DNA of 64,000 nucleotides from Zeimonas sediminis (lineage in GTDB: Bacteria > Pseudomonadota > Gammaproteobacteria > Burkholderiales > Burkholderiaceae_E), in the NCBI RefSeq assembly GCF_023721795.1, contig NZ_JAMQYE010000001.1, positions 1,302,001 through 1,366,000 on the forward strand. The letters are read 5' to 3'. The notes beneath the pieces were generated by a model that saw only the letters and a list, made by a program, of their open reading frames with translations, ran no database searches and had not been told where the DNA came from. The stretch's first letter is position 1. The number at the start of each line of letters is the position of its first letter. Below are positions 44,280 to 54,190 of this stretch, in pieces. The position numbers and the translations under genes are program-made.

Positions 44280-45209
44280 CTACGATTTCTTCACGCGTTC
44301 CGGGTTGCTTCCACTTAGGTCTGCGAGCCGCTCGGGAATTCGCGCGGCCAGGAAGTCGTAGACTCGCCTGACCACGCGGTTGCCGCGAATCTCGCGGTGC
44401 ACCGCCAGCCAGCAGGGCAGCGGCGGGATCCTCAGCTGCGGCAGGATCCGCCGCAGCCCCTGCTGGCCCGCCACCGTGTAGTGCGCGAGAAAGCCGATTC
44501 CCGCGCCTTCGGCCACCAGGCGGCCGTAGGCGATGTGGTCGTCGGTGCGCAGCGCGAAGGCCTCGCGGGCGATCGGCAGGCCCAGCGCGGCGAACCCCCG
44601 CAGGATCGTGTCGTCGCGATCGTGGCCGACCAGCCGATGCGCAGCCAGGTCCTCCGGGCTGCGCGGCTCGCCGGCGCGGGCCAGGTAGCGCTCGTGCGCA
44701 TAGGCGCCGACCCCGATCTCCGCCAGCTTGCGAGCCACCAGCGAGCCCTGGGCCGGCCGAACCATCCGGACCGCGATGTCCGCCTCGCGGCGCAGCAGGT
44801 TGCTCAGTGCGTTGGACGCGACCAGCTCCACCTGGACGCCGGGCTCGGCCAGCTGCAGCTCGGCCAGCAGCGGCGGCAGCAGCCAGGCCGCGGCCACCTG
44901 GCTCGCGGTGACCCTGACTACGCCGGTGGCCATGTCGCGCTGCCGGGCCAGGGCGCGCTCCAGGCCGAGCGCGCCCTCCTCCATCTGCCGCGCGGCATCG
45001 GCGATCGCCAGCGCTGTGGCGGTCGGCACCACGCCGCGACCGGTGCGCTCGAACAGCGGCGCGCCGAGTTGCGCCTCCAGTTCGGCGACGTGCCGGCTGA
45101 GCGTCGGCTGCGTGGAGCCGATCGCGCGGGCCGCACCCATCAGGCTGCCGGCGTCGAGAACGGCGAGGAAGCTGTGGACAAGGGTCCAGTCGAAGCGTTG
45201 CGTGCCCAT
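44280..45209 (-). CDS. LysR-family transcriptional regulator
   Basis: The 309-aa protein has an N-terminal winged helix (FDWTLVHSFLAVLDAGSLMGAARAI, STQPTLSRHVAELEAQLGAPLFER) and an effector domain with VTASQVAAAWLLPPLLAEL and the usual two-lobed fold. The target is uncertain: it is divergent from an epimerase gene 117 bases away, which is the standard arrangement for a LysR target, and convergent with the amidohydrolase operon. Confidence 0.9.
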   Translation of the reverse strand: MGTQRFDWTLVHSFLAVLDAGSLMGAARAIGSTQPTLSRHVAELEAQLGAPLFERTGRGVVPTATALAIADAARQMEEGALGLERALARQRDMATGVVRVTASQVAAAWLLPPLLAELQLAEPGVQVELVASNALSNLLRREADIAVRMVRPAQGSLVARKLAEIGVGAYAHERYLARAGEPRSPEDLAAHRLVGHDRDDTILRGFAALGLPIAREAFALRTDDHIAYGRLVAEGAGIGFLAHYTVAGQQGLRRILPQLRIPPLPCWLAVHREIRGNRVVRRVYDFLAARIPERLADLSGSNPERVKKS

Positions 45210-45326
45210 ACCGAATCGTATGGCTGGAATACGCTGCCAGGCAATTGTCGGATGGCCTTCGGGCGACGACACTTCGAGGCGTCGCAACACCGATCGCCCG
45301 CCGGGCGAACCGAAGGAAGGCCCGTC

Positions 45327-46343
45327 ATGAACCCGAATGCCAAGGTCCCGGACACCCGCACCGTGCTCGTCCTCGGCGCCAACGGCCGCTTCGGCGCCGC
45401 TGCCTCGAAGGCCTTCGCCGCTGCCGGCTGGAAGGTGCTCGCCCAGGCGCGCCGCGCGCCGGCCGCGCTTCCGCCCGGCGCCCGCCACCTCGCCACGCCG
45501 CTGGCCGACCTCGAAACCATGGCCGCCGAGGCGCGCGGCGCCGATACGGTCGTCTACGCGGTCAACCCGCCCTACACCCGCTGGGCCGAGCAGGCGCTGC
45601 CACTCGCGCGCGCCGGCCTGGCGCTGGCCGAACGGCTGGACGCGCGCCTCATGATCCCGGGCAACGTCTACAACTTCGGCGAGGCGATGCCGCCGCTGCT
45701 TCGCGAGGACACGCCGCAGGACGCCACGACCCGCAAGGGGCGGATCCGGGTCCTTATGGAGCGCGAGCTGGAGGGGCGCGCGGCCGCCGGCCTTCGGGCG
45801 ATCGTGATCCGGGCCGGCGACTTCTTCGGGGGCGGCACCGGCAGCTGGCTCGACCTGGTGATCGCGAAGTCCTTGCGCGCCGGGAGGCTGGTCTATCCTG
45901 GGCCGACCGACCTGCCGCACGCCTGGGCCTACCTGCCCGACCTGGCGCGGACCTTCGTCGCGGTCGCGGAGCGTACGGACCTGCCCGCCTTCGAACGGCT
46001 CCATTTCGGCGGGCACACGCTGACCGGCGCCGAACTGCTGCGCGCCATCGAGCGGGCTGCCGAGGCGGGCGGCATTCGGCCGGCCAAGGGCTGGCGGCAC
46101 GGCGCCGTGCCCTGGCCCCTGCTTCGCGCGGGCGGCTGGTTCGTCCCGATGTGGCGGGAGATCTCCGAAATGGCCTACCTGTGGCGCGTGCCGCACGCGC
46201 TGGACGACTCGCGCCTGAGGCACACGTTCGCGGCGCTGCCTGGCACCCCGATCGACGCCGCCATCGGGAGCGCGCTGGCCGCGCTGGGACTGATCGGCAG
46301 CGGACCTGCCACGAAATGCCCGGTGGAAGCCGCTCTTTCTTGA
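45327..46343 (+). CDS. NAD(P)-dependent epimerase/NmrA-like reductase
   Basis: GGAAGG precedes the ATG. The 338-aa extended-SDR-like protein has a Rossmann start VLVLGANGRFGAAA and an AVNPPYTRW loop. NVYNFGEAMPPLL stands where the catalytic YxxxK would be, without a clear match, followed by VIRAGDFFGGGTGSW. It probably binds NAD(P) and reduces or epimerises a sugar- or flavonoid-like substrate, or acts as a redox sensor. It is divergent from the LysR gene and is that regulator's likely target. Confidence 0.82.
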   Translation: MNPNAKVPDTRTVLVLGANGRFGAAASKAFAAAGWKVLAQARRAPAALPPGARHLATPLADLETMAAEARGADTVVYAVNPPYTRWAEQALPLARAGLALAERLDARLMIPGNVYNFGEAMPPLLREDTPQDATTRKGRIRVLMERELEGRAAAGLRAIVIRAGDFFGGGTGSWLDLVIAKSLRAGRLVYPGPTDLPHAWAYLPDLARTFVAVAERTDLPAFERLHFGGHTLTGAELLRAIERAAEAGGIRPAKGWRHGAVPWPLLRAGGWFVPMWREISEMAYLWRVPHALDDSRLRHTFAALPGTPIDAAIGSALAALGLIGSGPATKCPVEAALS

Positions 46344-46435
46344 CCGATCTTTACGGAAAAGTCCAAACTCCTTAGGCGATTAGGTACTTTTTCGGCGGAA
46401 ATCGAGCCGCTATTCTTCGTCACAGGAGAATGCCC

Positions 46436-47146
46436 ATGGCTCGATCCCCCGATTCCTTCGCCGCAGTGCCGATCAAGGCCGTCGTTTTCGACGCCTACGG
46501 CACGCTTTTCGACGTGCATTCGGTGGCGAGCCTGGCCGAGCAGCTGTTCCCCGGCAAGGGCGACGCGCTGTCCCAGTCGTGGCGGCAGAAGCAGCTCGAG
46601 TATTCGTGGCTGCGCGCGATGTCGGGCCGCTACAAGCCCTTCTGGGACATCACTCGCGACGCGCTGCACTTCTCGGCCGAGCGCCTCGGGCTGCCGCTGC
46701 CGGCCGAATCCGAGCGACGGCTGATGAACCAGTACTCCAGCCTGTCGGCCTTCCCCGAGAACCTCGGCGCCCTGCGCGCGCTGAAGGCGGCGGGCCTGCC
46801 GCTCGGCATCCTGAGCAACGGCAACCGCGACATGATCGAGGTTTCGGTGCGCAGCGCCGGCATGACCGGCCTGTTCGACCACCTGCTCTCGTCCGAACAG
46901 GTCGGCACATTCAAGACCATGGACAGCGTCTACGCGCTCGCGCCCGAAGCCTTCGGCTGCCGCGCGCGCGAGATCCTGTTCGTTTCCTCGAACTGCTGGG
47001 ACGCGATCGGCTCTCGCTGGTACGGCTTCACCAGCTTCTGGATCAACCGCGGCGGCGCGCCGCTGGACCGGCTCGACACCGAGCCGGACCACACCGGAAG
47101 CCTGCTCACCGACGTGCTGCCGGTGGCGAAGCCGGCCGCCGCCTGA
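46436..47146 (+). CDS. Haloacid dehalogenase, type II
   Basis: Two in-frame ATGs occur; AGGAG is only one base from the first (46430) but seven from the second, so 46436 is used. The 236-aa HAD enzyme has nucleophile Asp19 in [13 protein letters not shown], the ILSNGNRDM motif, a lysine in [10 protein letters not shown] and [12 protein letters not shown]. This pattern is characteristic of L-2-haloacid dehalogenases, which replace the halogen of short 2-haloacids by hydroxyl. Chloroacetate would give glycolate, a short step from the glyoxylate used by the malate synthase encoded next. Confidence 0.88.
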   Translation: MARSPDSFAAVPIKAVVFDAYGTLFDVHSVASLAEQLFPGKGDALSQSWRQKQLEYSWLRAMSGRYKPFWDITRDALHFSAERLGLPLPAESERRLMNQYSSLSAFPENLGALRALKAAGLPLGILSNGNRDMIEVSVRSAGMTGLFDHLLSSEQVGTFKTMDSVYALAPEAFGCRAREILFVSSNCWDAIGSRWYGFTSFWINRGGAPLDRLDTEPDHTGSLLTDVLPVAKPAAA

Positions 47147-47226
47147 TCCGCCGCCATCCGAACTGCCTGCCCGACCCCCTGGCCCGGCACCCCGTCCACC
47201 ATCCATTCGACTCCCGGAGACATCCC

Positions 47227-49389
47227 ATGACCGACCGCATCGAGAAATTCGGCCTGCAGGTGGCCCGCCCCCTGTACGACATGATCGAGAACGAGGCGCT
47301 GCCGACGACCGGCGTGTCCTCGGACCAGTTCTGGAAGGGGCTGTCCGACCTGGTCCACGAGAAGGGCCCGAAGAACCGCGCGCTGCTCGCGAAGCGCGAC
47401 GAACTGCAGGCGAAGATCGACGCCTGGCACCGCGAGCGCCGCGGCAAGCCGCACGACGCCACCGCCTACAAGGCCTTCCTGGTCGAGATCGGCTACCTGG
47501 TCCCCGAAGGTCCGGCCTTCGCGGTCGACACCGCCAACGTCGATCCCGAGATCGCCAGCATTCCCGGCCCGCAGCTGGTCGTGCCGGTGATGAACGCCCG
47601 CTACGCGCTGAACGCCGCGAACGCTCGCTGGGGCAGCCTGTACGACGCGCTGTACGGCACCGACGCGATGGGCGATTCCCCGCAGCCCGGCGGCTACGAC
47701 CCGGTGCGCGGCGCGCGCGTGATCGCCTGGGCCAAGCACTTCCTCGACGGCGCGGCGCCGCTGGCCCGCGGCAGCCACGCCGACGCGACCGGCTATCGCG
47801 TGGCCGGCGGCAAGCTGGTCGTCGACACCGCGGCCGGCGAGACCGGTCTGGCCGACCCGTCGCTCTTCGCCGGCCATGCCGGCGACGCGGCCGCCCCGTC
47901 CGCGATCCTGCTGCGCCACAACCGGTTGCACGTCGAGATCCGGATCGACCGCAAGCACCAGATCGGCAAGACCGACAAGGCGGGCGTGGCCGACGTGATG
48001 ATGGAAGCCGCGGTCACCACGATCATGGACTGCGAGGACTCTGTCGCCGCGGTCGACGCCGAGGACAAGGCGCTCGCCTACCGCAACTGGCTGGGCCTGA
48101 TGCGCGGCGACCTGGTGGAAACGGTGGCCAAGGGCGGCGGCAGCTTCGAGCGAAAGCTGAACCCCGACCGCGCCTACACCGCGCCCGACGGCTCCGCCCT
48201 CTCCCTGAAAGGCCGCTCGCTGATGCTGGTGCGCAACGTGGGCCACCTGATGACCAACCCCGCGGTGCTCGATCGCGACGGCAACGAGGCCCACGAGGGC
48301 CTGCTCGACGCGATGTGCACCGTGCTGATCGCGATGCACGACCTCAGGAAGACCGGCGGCGCGCGCAATTCCACGCAGGGCTCGGTCTACGTGGTCAAGC
48401 CGAAGATGCACGGCCCCGAGGAGGTCGCGTTCGCCGACGAGATCTTCACGCACGTGGAGAAGGCGCTCGGCCTGCCGCAGAACACGGTGAAGATCGGCAT
48501 CATGGACGAGGAGCGCCGCACCACGGTGAACCTGAAGGAATGCATCCGCGCGGCGAAGTCGCGGGTGGCATTCATCAACACCGGCTTCCTCGACCGCACC
48601 GGTGACGAGATCCACACCTCGATGGAGGCCGGCGCAATGGTCCGCAAGGCCGACATGAAGGCCCAGCCCTGGATCGCCGCCTACGAACTGGCCAACGTGG
48701 ACATCGGCCTGGAGTGCGGCCTGGCCGGCAAGGCCCAGATCGGCAAGGGAATGTGGGCGATGCCCGACCTGATGGCAGCGATGCTCGAGCAGAAGATCGG
48801 CCATCCGCAGGCCGGCGCCAACTGCGCCTGGGTGCCCAGCCCGACCGCGGCCACGCTGCACGCGACCCACTATCACAAGGTCGACGTGCTGGCCCGCCAG
48901 GCCGAGATCGCCAAGCAGGGGCGCCGCGGCGAGCTCGACCACATCCTGATGATCCCGGTCGCGAAGGACCCGAACTGGACCGAGGCGGAGATCACCGCCG
49001 AGCTCGAGAACAACGCGCAGGGCATCCTCGGCTACGTGGTGCGCTGGGTCGACCAGGGCGTGGGCTGCTCCAAGGTGCCCGACATCAACAACGTGGGCCT
49101 GATGGAAGACCGCGCCACCTGCCGGATCTCGTCGCAGCACATCGCCAACTGGCTGCACCACGGCGTGGTCGCCAAGGACCAGGTCATGGACGTGATGAAG
49201 CGGATGGCCGCGGTCGTGGACAAGCAGAACGCCGGCGACCCGCTGTACCGGCCGATGGCCCCGTCCTTCGACACGGTGGCCTTCAAGGCGGCCTGCGACC
49301 TGGTCTTCGAGGGCACGACGCAGCCCGCGGGCTACACCGAGCCGATCCTGCATCGGCGCCGGCTGGAGTTGAAGGCGTCGATGGCTTGA
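47227..49389 (+). CDS. glcB: Malate synthase G
   Basis: The 720-aa protein matches the length of GlcB-type malate synthases (723 in E. coli). It condenses glyoxylate with acetyl-CoA to malate. Visible blocks include [34 protein letters not shown] (as TTIMDCEDS), [18 protein letters not shown] and the catalytic-base region [15 protein letters not shown] with Asp628. CGGAGA precedes the ATG. It closes the two-gene unit with the dehalogenase and is followed by a strong terminator. Confidence 0.96.
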   Translation: MTDRIEKFGLQVARPLYDMIENEALPTTGVSSDQFWKGLSDLVHEKGPKNRALLAKRDELQAKIDAWHRERRGKPHDATAYKAFLVEIGYLVPEGPAFAVDTANVDPEIASIPGPQLVVPVMNARYALNAANARWGSLYDALYGTDAMGDSPQPGGYDPVRGARVIAWAKHFLDGAAPLARGSHADATGYRVAGGKLVVDTAAGETGLADPSLFAGHAGDAAAPSAILLRHNRLHVEIRIDRKHQIGKTDKAGVADVMMEAAVTTIMDCEDSVAAVDAEDKALAYRNWLGLMRGDLVETVAKGGGSFERKLNPDRAYTAPDGSALSLKGRSLMLVRNVGHLMTNPAVLDRDGNEAHEGLLDAMCTVLIAMHDLRKTGGARNSTQGSVYVVKPKMHGPEEVAFADEIFTHVEKALGLPQNTVKIGIMDEERRTTVNLKECIRAAKSRVAFINTGFLDRTGDEIHTSMEAGAMVRKADMKAQPWIAAYELANVDIGLECGLAGKAQIGKGMWAMPDLMAAMLEQKIGHPQAGANCAWVPSPTAATLHATHYHKVDVLARQAEIAKQGRRGELDHILMIPVAKDPNWTEAEITAELENNAQGILGYVVRWVDQGVGCSKVPDINNVGLMEDRATCRISSQHIANWLHHGVVAKDQVMDVMKRMAAVVDKQNAGDPLYRPMAPSFDTVAFKAACDLVFEGTTQPAGYTEPILHRRRLELKASMA

Positions 49390-49413
49390 GCGTCGTTCGC
49401 CGTTCAGAGAAAG

Positions 49414-49437
49414 AGCCCGCTCCGGCGGGCTTTTTTT
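49414..49437 (+). terminator. Rho-independent terminator of glcB
   Basis: AGCCCGC (49414-49420) pairs with GCGGGCT (49425-49431) around a TCCG loop and runs directly into seven T residues (49431-49437). It lies 25 bases after the malate synthase stop. This is the cleanest intrinsic terminator in the window. Confidence 0.95.
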
Positions 49438-49472
49438 CGGCCATCATGGTCAGTGTGGCCTGGAGAAACCGA

Positions 49473-50336
49473 ATGATTGCCCGGCGCCTGGCATGCCCGG
49501 CCGCCTTCGCCGCGGCGATGGCACTCTTCGCCGGCTGCGCGCTGCCGCCGCCGCCGGGCGCGTTCGTCGAGGTAGCGGTCGTGCGACCGAGCGAGATCCC
49601 GGCTTCACGACCCCTGGTCGCGGTGCCGGTCCGGTGGGACGCCCTGCTTCACGGCACCGCGCCGGCCCAGGATTGCGGCATCGAGCGCTGCGCGAGCGAT
49701 CCCGGCGGATGGCACGCGCGCTGCCTGGCACCGCGCGCGACGGACGCGGCCCGCCAGATTCGAAGCCGGCTGCTCGCAGGCGACCGCTGGCACGCCGCGG
49801 CCCTGGCCAGCCTGGCCGGCGTGCCCGCGGACCACGGCCCCGCATTGCCGCCTTTATGCGACGAGGATCGCCTCCTTCAGCAGGCGGCCGCCGCGATCGT
49901 GCGGGCAGTGGGCGAGCTCGCGGCGACCGAGGCGACGGCCGCATGCCCGGCGCTCGCGCTTCGACGCGTCGTGTTCGGTCTTTACGAGATCGACCGGTCG
50001 AAGGAGAGCTTCGGGGAATGGCTCCGGTACGACTATCCCTCCGTCGTCGGCGGGAGCTTTCTCGGTATCCTGACGGGCGCCGTCGCAATGCCGGCCGGCG
50101 ACATCCTCAGCCGCGTCGCAACGCTGGAGCTGGCCCTCGCTCGCAGCGGACCCGGCCGTGCGCAGCTTCCCGACCTGGAGCTGGCCGTGAGAGGCGGCGC
50201 CAGCGTGAGAATCGCGTCGGGCAAGGTGCTCGACGCGAGCAACCCGCCTCCTGCGGAACTCGTGCCGGTCGCGCTGGGCGACGCGATCGGCGAGCTCTCC
50301 CGCGCATTGCGCGCCTTCGCCGACGCCGGCTGCTGA
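49473..50336 (+). CDS. Lipoprotein of unknown function, 287 aa
   Basis: GGAG seven bases upstream selects the ATG at 49473. The signal (ACPAAFAAAMALFAGC) ends in a lipobox FAGC. The mature protein has two cysteine pairs (DCGIERC and ARCLAP/CPALAL), a glycine-rich membrane-like segment SVVGGSFLGILTGAVAMPAGDIL near residue 190, and a basic C-terminus. No domain is recognised. It is transcribed separately from glcB, after the terminator, and is convergent with the DUF2202 gene. Confidence 0.68.
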   Translation: MIARRLACPAAFAAAMALFAGCALPPPPGAFVEVAVVRPSEIPASRPLVAVPVRWDALLHGTAPAQDCGIERCASDPGGWHARCLAPRATDAARQIRSRLLAGDRWHAAALASLAGVPADHGPALPPLCDEDRLLQQAAAAIVRAVGELAATEATAACPALALRRVVFGLYEIDRSKESFGEWLRYDYPSVVGGSFLGILTGAVAMPAGDILSRVATLELALARSGPGRAQLPDLELAVRGGASVRIASGKVLDASNPPPAELVPVALGDAIGELSRALRAFADAGC

Positions 50337-50411
50337 CAGGCCACGCGCGCCGCGGCGCTGGACGCCTGCGGCAGCCCGCAGCGCGCGTCGGTACGTGCTC
50401 GCGTGCGGACC

Positions 50412-51083
50412 TCAGGCGGTGCAGGAAGCGGTGCCCGCCACGATCGCGTCCCACTCCTCCTGCGTGATCACCTGCGACTGGTAGCTGACGCCGTTGGCGC
50501 GCAAGGCCTTGTCGAAGGCCTGCAGGTGCTCGTAGGAGCCGCACAGCAGGTTCTGGTAGACCTGCAGGATGCTGGCCTCGTCGGTGTCCTCCATCTTCTC
50601 GCGGATGTCGACGATGTCGGTCTCCTCGATCAGCGCGCCCACCTTCAGGCCTTCGATCAGGCTGACGCTGCCCATCGCGATCAGCTTGTCGTACAAGGCC
50701 TGGAGATACGGGTCCTCGAACACGCCGACCGGATTGCCCTCGGCGGGATCCTCGATTCCGTAGAGCTCGATCTGGCCGAGCACCGCCTCGGTGTGCGCGG
50801 TCTCGCTGGCCGCGATGTTCGAGAAGATCTCGGCACCCCAGGTGTTGAACAGCGTGGCGTAGACGTCGTGCGCCAGCTTCTCTTCCTCGCGCATGAACTT
50901 CAGGCCCGCGATTTCGATCTCGTCCAGCCCGGTCGAGGTGAGCGTGGTGTCGCCGGTCACACCGGCCTCGGCGATCGTGTTCAGCGAGTCGTCGCCGCCG
51001 CTGCCGCAGGCGGTCAGCACCGGCCCGAACACCACAGCGCCCAGCATGGCGCTCATGCCGCGGATGAAGTGCTTGCGATCCAT
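50412..51083 (-). CDS. DUF2202 ferritin-like lipoprotein
   Basis: The 223-aa protein has an N-terminal signal with lipobox LTAC (Cys26). The DUF2202 four-helix core follows: MREEEKLAHDVY (Glu68, His72), FSNIAASETAHTEAV (Glu94, His97), LIEGLKVGALIEETDI and YQNLLCGSYEHLQAF. The repeated Glu/His pattern is that of ferritin-like di-metal bundles, although activity for DUF2202 is unproven. It is probably periplasmic or surface-bound. It appears monocistronic. Confidence 0.82.
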   Translation of the reverse strand: MDRKHFIRGMSAMLGAVVFGPVLTACGSGGDDSLNTIAEAGVTGDTTLTSTGLDEIEIAGLKFMREEEKLAHDVYATLFNTWGAEIFSNIAASETAHTEAVLGQIELYGIEDPAEGNPVGVFEDPYLQALYDKLIAMGSVSLIEGLKVGALIEETDIVDIREKMEDTDEASILQVYQNLLCGSYEHLQAFDKALRANGVSYQSQVITQEEWDAIVAGTASCTA

Positions 51084-51256
51084 GGCTGCTCCTTCTGTCT
51101 GTATGAGTCAAGGCTCATATTGCGCCGAATGCGACAAGCCGTACCCCTGGCGGAAACGCGATTCGAATCAATTGCTTGCAACGGATCTCCAATTCGGGCA
51201 GAGCGCGGCAAGGACCCGCTTTCGCCGCGGCGCGAATCGGGCAGACCCGGGGCAGC

Positions 51257-51538
51257 TCAGGCGGTGGGCCGCTGCATGAAGCCTTCGAAGGACGAGGCCT
51301 CGTCGGCGCGCTCGACGACGTCGACCCGCGCGACGCTCGCAGCGGGCGGCCCGCGGCGCGCCCATTCGACGAGCGCCTCGACCGCCGGCTCCGGCCCCGC
51401 TGCCAGCGCCTCGACCGAGCCGTCGAGCCGGTTCCTCACCCAGCCCACCACGCCGAGCCGCCGCGCCTCGCGGGCCATGGCCGCGCGGTAACCGACGCCC
51501 TGCACGCGTCCCTCGATCCGCAGCAGAACCGACCTCAT
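51257..51538 (-). CDS. acyP: Acylphosphatase
   Basis: The 93-aa protein is the size of a classical acylphosphatase. The phosphate-binding loop GRVQGVGYR contains catalytic Arg18, and Asn36 in [12 protein letters not shown] is the second catalytic residue. It hydrolyses acyl phosphates such as carbamoyl phosphate or acetyl phosphate in the cytoplasm. The ATG overlaps the stop of the upstream TlpA-type gene (ATGA), so the two are translated together. Confidence 0.92.
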   Translation of the reverse strand: MRSVLLRIEGRVQGVGYRAAMAREARRLGVVGWVRNRLDGSVEALAAGPEPAVEALVEWARRGPPAASVARVDVVERADEASSFEGFMQRPTA

Positions 51539-52368
51539 CGATCGCTCCCGGGGCGAATTCGTTGCAGCTTCGCCGCGAGCGAGGCCTCGGACAGCGCGCC
51601 GAGATGCGTGTCCACCAGCCTGCCCTGCGCGTCGTAGAACAGCGTGGTGGGCATCGCCCGCGAGCCCACGCTGCGCGCCAGCGCCCCGCCCGGATCGAGC
51701 AGCATGTTGCCGAGGTCCAGCTTCTGCGCGGCGACAAAGCGCTCGACCTGCCCGGCGCCCTCGCCCTGGTTCGCGAACATGAAGACGATGCCGGTCTCGC
51801 GCTTCTGCGCGGCCGCCAGCACCGGCATCTCGCGCACGCAGGGCGGACACCAGGTGGCCCACAGATTGACGACGGCCGGCCGGCCCTGCACCAGCGCCCC
51901 CAGCGAAATCGGCTCGCCGGCCAGCGAACGAAGCTGCGTGTCCGGCAGCGCGGGCGCCGACTGCCTGATCTGGTGGATGCCGACAGCCAGCCCGCCCCAT
52001 GCGAGCGCGCCCGCGACCAGGGCCGCGGCCAACGGCCTGCGCAGCGCCTCGCGACGCCAGGCCCGCCACGCTCCGAAGGCCAGCGCCGCGGCGACGCCCG
52101 CCCAGGTCTCGAAACCGCCGTCGCGGATGTCGAGCATGGACAGCGGTTCGCCACGGTACTGGTCGAACCAGCGCGCGACGAACGCGACCCGTGCGACGAC
52201 GAGCCCCACCAGCACCATGTCGGGCAGCACCGCGCCGATGCCCGCGCCCTTCGGCGTGCCGAGGCGGCGACCGGCGAGCCAGCCGGCGACGAGCGCCACG
52301 AAGATCGCGACGATCATCAGCAAGCGATCGACCGAGAGGCCCAGCGGACCGAGATTCACCGAGAGCAT
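51535..52368 (-). CDS. TlpA-type membrane thioredoxin with N-terminal multi-helix domain
   Basis: The 277-aa protein begins with three or four membrane helices (residues ~10-35, 45-65, 90-130) that resemble part of prolipoprotein diacylglyceryl transferase ([31 protein letters not shown]). A periplasmic thioredoxin domain follows with Cys174-Pro-Pro-Cys177 in [15 protein letters not shown] and cis-Pro region [11 protein letters not shown]. It is expected to reduce disulfides in the periplasm, for instance in cytochrome c maturation. It is co-translated with acylphosphatase. Confidence 0.85.
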   Translation of the reverse strand: MLSVNLGPLGLSVDRLLMIVAIFVALVAGWLAGRRLGTPKGAGIGAVLPDMVLVGLVVARVAFVARWFDQYRGEPLSMLDIRDGGFETWAGVAAALAFGAWRAWRREALRRPLAAALVAGALAWGGLAVGIHQIRQSAPALPDTQLRSLAGEPISLGALVQGRPAVVNLWATWCPPCVREMPVLAAAQKRETGIVFMFANQGEGAGQVERFVAAQKLDLGNMLLDPGGALARSVGSRAMPTTLFYDAQGRLVDTHLGALSEASLAAKLQRIRPGSDR

Positions 52369-52461
52369 GGGCGAGAGCCTAACGGATCGGGGCGGCGATG
52401 CGGCGATGCGGGGCGGTGACGCGCCGACGCGCGACCACGATGCGACGGCGCCGCGCGCGCT

Positions 52462-53094
52462 TCAGCCGAACCAGCGCGCGAACCAGTCCGCAGCGTGACC
52501 CGCCGCCTGCGCCAGCGTGCCCGGCTCCTCGAACAGGTGAGTGGCCCCGGGCACGATCACCAGCTCGTTCTCGCAGCGCATGCGGGCCATCGCCTTTCGG
52601 TTGAGGCCGATGACCACGTCGTCGAACCCGCCCACGATCAGCAGCGTCGGCGCGGCGACCGCCTCGAGCAGGCCGGCCCGCGCCAGGTCGGGGCGTCCGC
52701 CGCGCGAAACGACGGCCGCGACCCGGCTGCCCGGGGCGGCTGCTGCCTCGAGCGCCGCCGCCGCGCCGGTGCTGGCGCCGAAGTAGCCGAGCGGCAATGC
52801 CGAGACCGCGTCCTGCCGCGCCAGCCAGTCGGTGGCGGCCAGCAGGCGCTCGGTGAGCAGCGGGATGTCGAAGCGCGCCTCCGGGTCTCGGTCTTCCTGC
52901 GGCGTGAGCAGGTCGAAGAGCAGCGTGGCGATGCCGCGCTGCTGCAGCACCTCGGCAACGTAGCGGTTGCGCGGCGAGAGCCGGCTGCTGCCGCTGCCGT
53001 GGGCGAAGGCCACGATGCCGCGCGCCGAGGCAGGCACCGTGAGCGTGCCGGGCAGGCCGCGCTCGAGCGCGGGCACGTCGATCAGGATCTCCAT
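52462..53094 (-). CDS. Alpha/beta hydrolase, dienelactone-hydrolase-like
   Basis: GGGAGG before the ATG at 53094 sets the start; the longer frame to 53145 lacks a site. The 210-aa protein has an oxyanion HGSGSSRLSPRNRYVA segment. The nucleophile is Ser108 in GASTGAAA, an acid lies at Asp158/Asp159 (GGFDDVV) and His186 is in GATHLFEEPG. Proteins of this type are often annotated as hydrolases or fused to phosphoribosyltransferases; the substrate is unknown. It is probably cytoplasmic, as no signal is visible. Confidence 0.82.
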   Translation of the reverse strand: MEILIDVPALERGLPGTLTVPASARGIVAFAHGSGSSRLSPRNRYVAEVLQQRGIATLLFDLLTPQEDRDPEARFDIPLLTERLLAATDWLARQDAVSALPLGYFGASTGAAAALEAAAAPGSRVAAVVSRGGRPDLARAGLLEAVAAPTLLIVGGFDDVVIGLNRKAMARMRCENELVIVPGATHLFEEPGTLAQAAGHAADWFARWFG

Positions 53095-53182
53095 CTCGCC
53101 TCCCCGATGAATCGGCTCGAGACTTGCGACATCGGCCCGGGCCACGGCGCTTCGAGCCGCAAGGCTCGGCGCTCGGCGCCCG

Positions 53183-54109
53183 TCAGCCGATCACGCTGGC
53201 AACGTCGAGCGGCTGCGTGATGTCGACACCCGGCATGACCGCTTCGAGCAGCTCGGTCAGCTGCGCCGCGCTGACCGGCGCCAGCGCCCCGCCCGGGTGC
53301 CGGACGGTGCCGGTGCCGAGCAGCCCGCGCCGCCGCAGCAGCTCCTTGCGTACCGCCACGCCCGGTTGCTGCTCGAACACGATCAGCGGCAGGAAGTGGT
53401 TCCAGATCCGCCGGGCGAGCGCCTTGTCGCCGTGCTGCCAGGCCGCCACGTGGGCCTGCAGCACCTCGGGGAACGCGAAGCCGGTGTTGTAGCCGCTGGA
53501 TCCCTGCTCCAGGTCGAACTGGCCGTACAGCGCGCCCAGGCCGGTGAGCATCGGCAGTTCGCGAGACAGCGCAGCCTTCATCGCCGCGATCTTCGGCGCC
53601 GAGGGCACCGCCTCGGCCTTGATGCAGGCGATGCGGGCGTTGTCGGCGACGATCTTCGCGATCAGCGGCACGCCCATGTGCACGCCGGTCGACGCGGGAT
53701 GGTCCTGCAGCACCACCGGCAGGCTCACGCCTTCGCAGACCCGGCCGAAGTACTCGGCCACCCGCGCATCGTTGGGCGCCGGCTCGGCCGACGGCGTGAC
53801 CATCAGCGCGTCGGCGCCCAGCTCGGCGGCCATTCGGCCGAGCTCGACCGTGGCGCGGGTGCCCGGATGCGAGATGCCGACGATCACGGTCATCGTTCCG
53901 CCGACCGCGCCGACGGTCGTTCGCACGATCGCCTCGCGCTCGCGGTCGCTCATCCGGTTCGCCTCGCCGAGCACGCCCAGCACGGTGACGCCCTGCACGC
54001 CGATGCGCTGCATGAACGCGAGCATCCGGCGAAGCGAGTCCTCGTCGAAGCTCTCGTCGTTTCGGAACGGGGTGGCCAGGATCGGGTAGACGCCCTTGAA
54101 ATCGTGCAT
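53183..54109 (-). CDS. Dihydrodipicolinate-synthase superfamily lyase (not DapA itself)
   Basis: This class I aldolase-like protein has 308 aa and the Schiff-base lysine at Lys164 (CIKAEAV). It departs from DapA at two key places: the Thr-Thr of GTTGE is replaced in GVLGEA, and the conserved YNVP tyrosine is replaced by QDHP (Gln135). It therefore probably cleaves or forms another 2-oxo acid aldol (N-acetylneuraminate- or dehydratase-type relatives). It is not evidently grouped with a pathway; the neighbours are a hydrolase and a metal regulator on the same strand. Confidence 0.82.
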   Translation of the reverse strand: MHDFKGVYPILATPFRNDESFDEDSLRRMLAFMQRIGVQGVTVLGVLGEANRMSDREREAIVRTTVGAVGGTMTVIVGISHPGTRATVELGRMAAELGADALMVTPSAEPAPNDARVAEYFGRVCEGVSLPVVLQDHPASTGVHMGVPLIAKIVADNARIACIKAEAVPSAPKIAAMKAALSRELPMLTGLGALYGQFDLEQGSSGYNTGFAFPEVLQAHVAAWQHGDKALARRIWNHFLPLIVFEQQPGVAVRKELLRRRGLLGTGTVRHPGGALAPVSAAQLTELLEAVMPGVDITQPLDVASVIG

Positions 54110-54190
54110 CGCTTGTTCTCGTGGTTTTCTCGGCAAGTTCGCAGCGCGCCGGGTGGCGCGTCGAGTCAGGGCCTCATTTTGCGCCAAGGC

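Noticed and set aside
46430-46435. Upstream ATG as start of the haloacid dehalogenase
   Set aside because: The AGGAG site is only one base away; the second ATG at 46436 has a proper seven-base spacing.
46930-49353. 807-codon open frame on the minus strand
   Set aside because: It is antisense to malate synthase G, whose identity is certain.
53183-54109. Annotation as dapA
   Set aside because: The catalytic Tyr and the Thr pair of dihydrodipicolinate synthase are missing, so only superfamily membership is supported.
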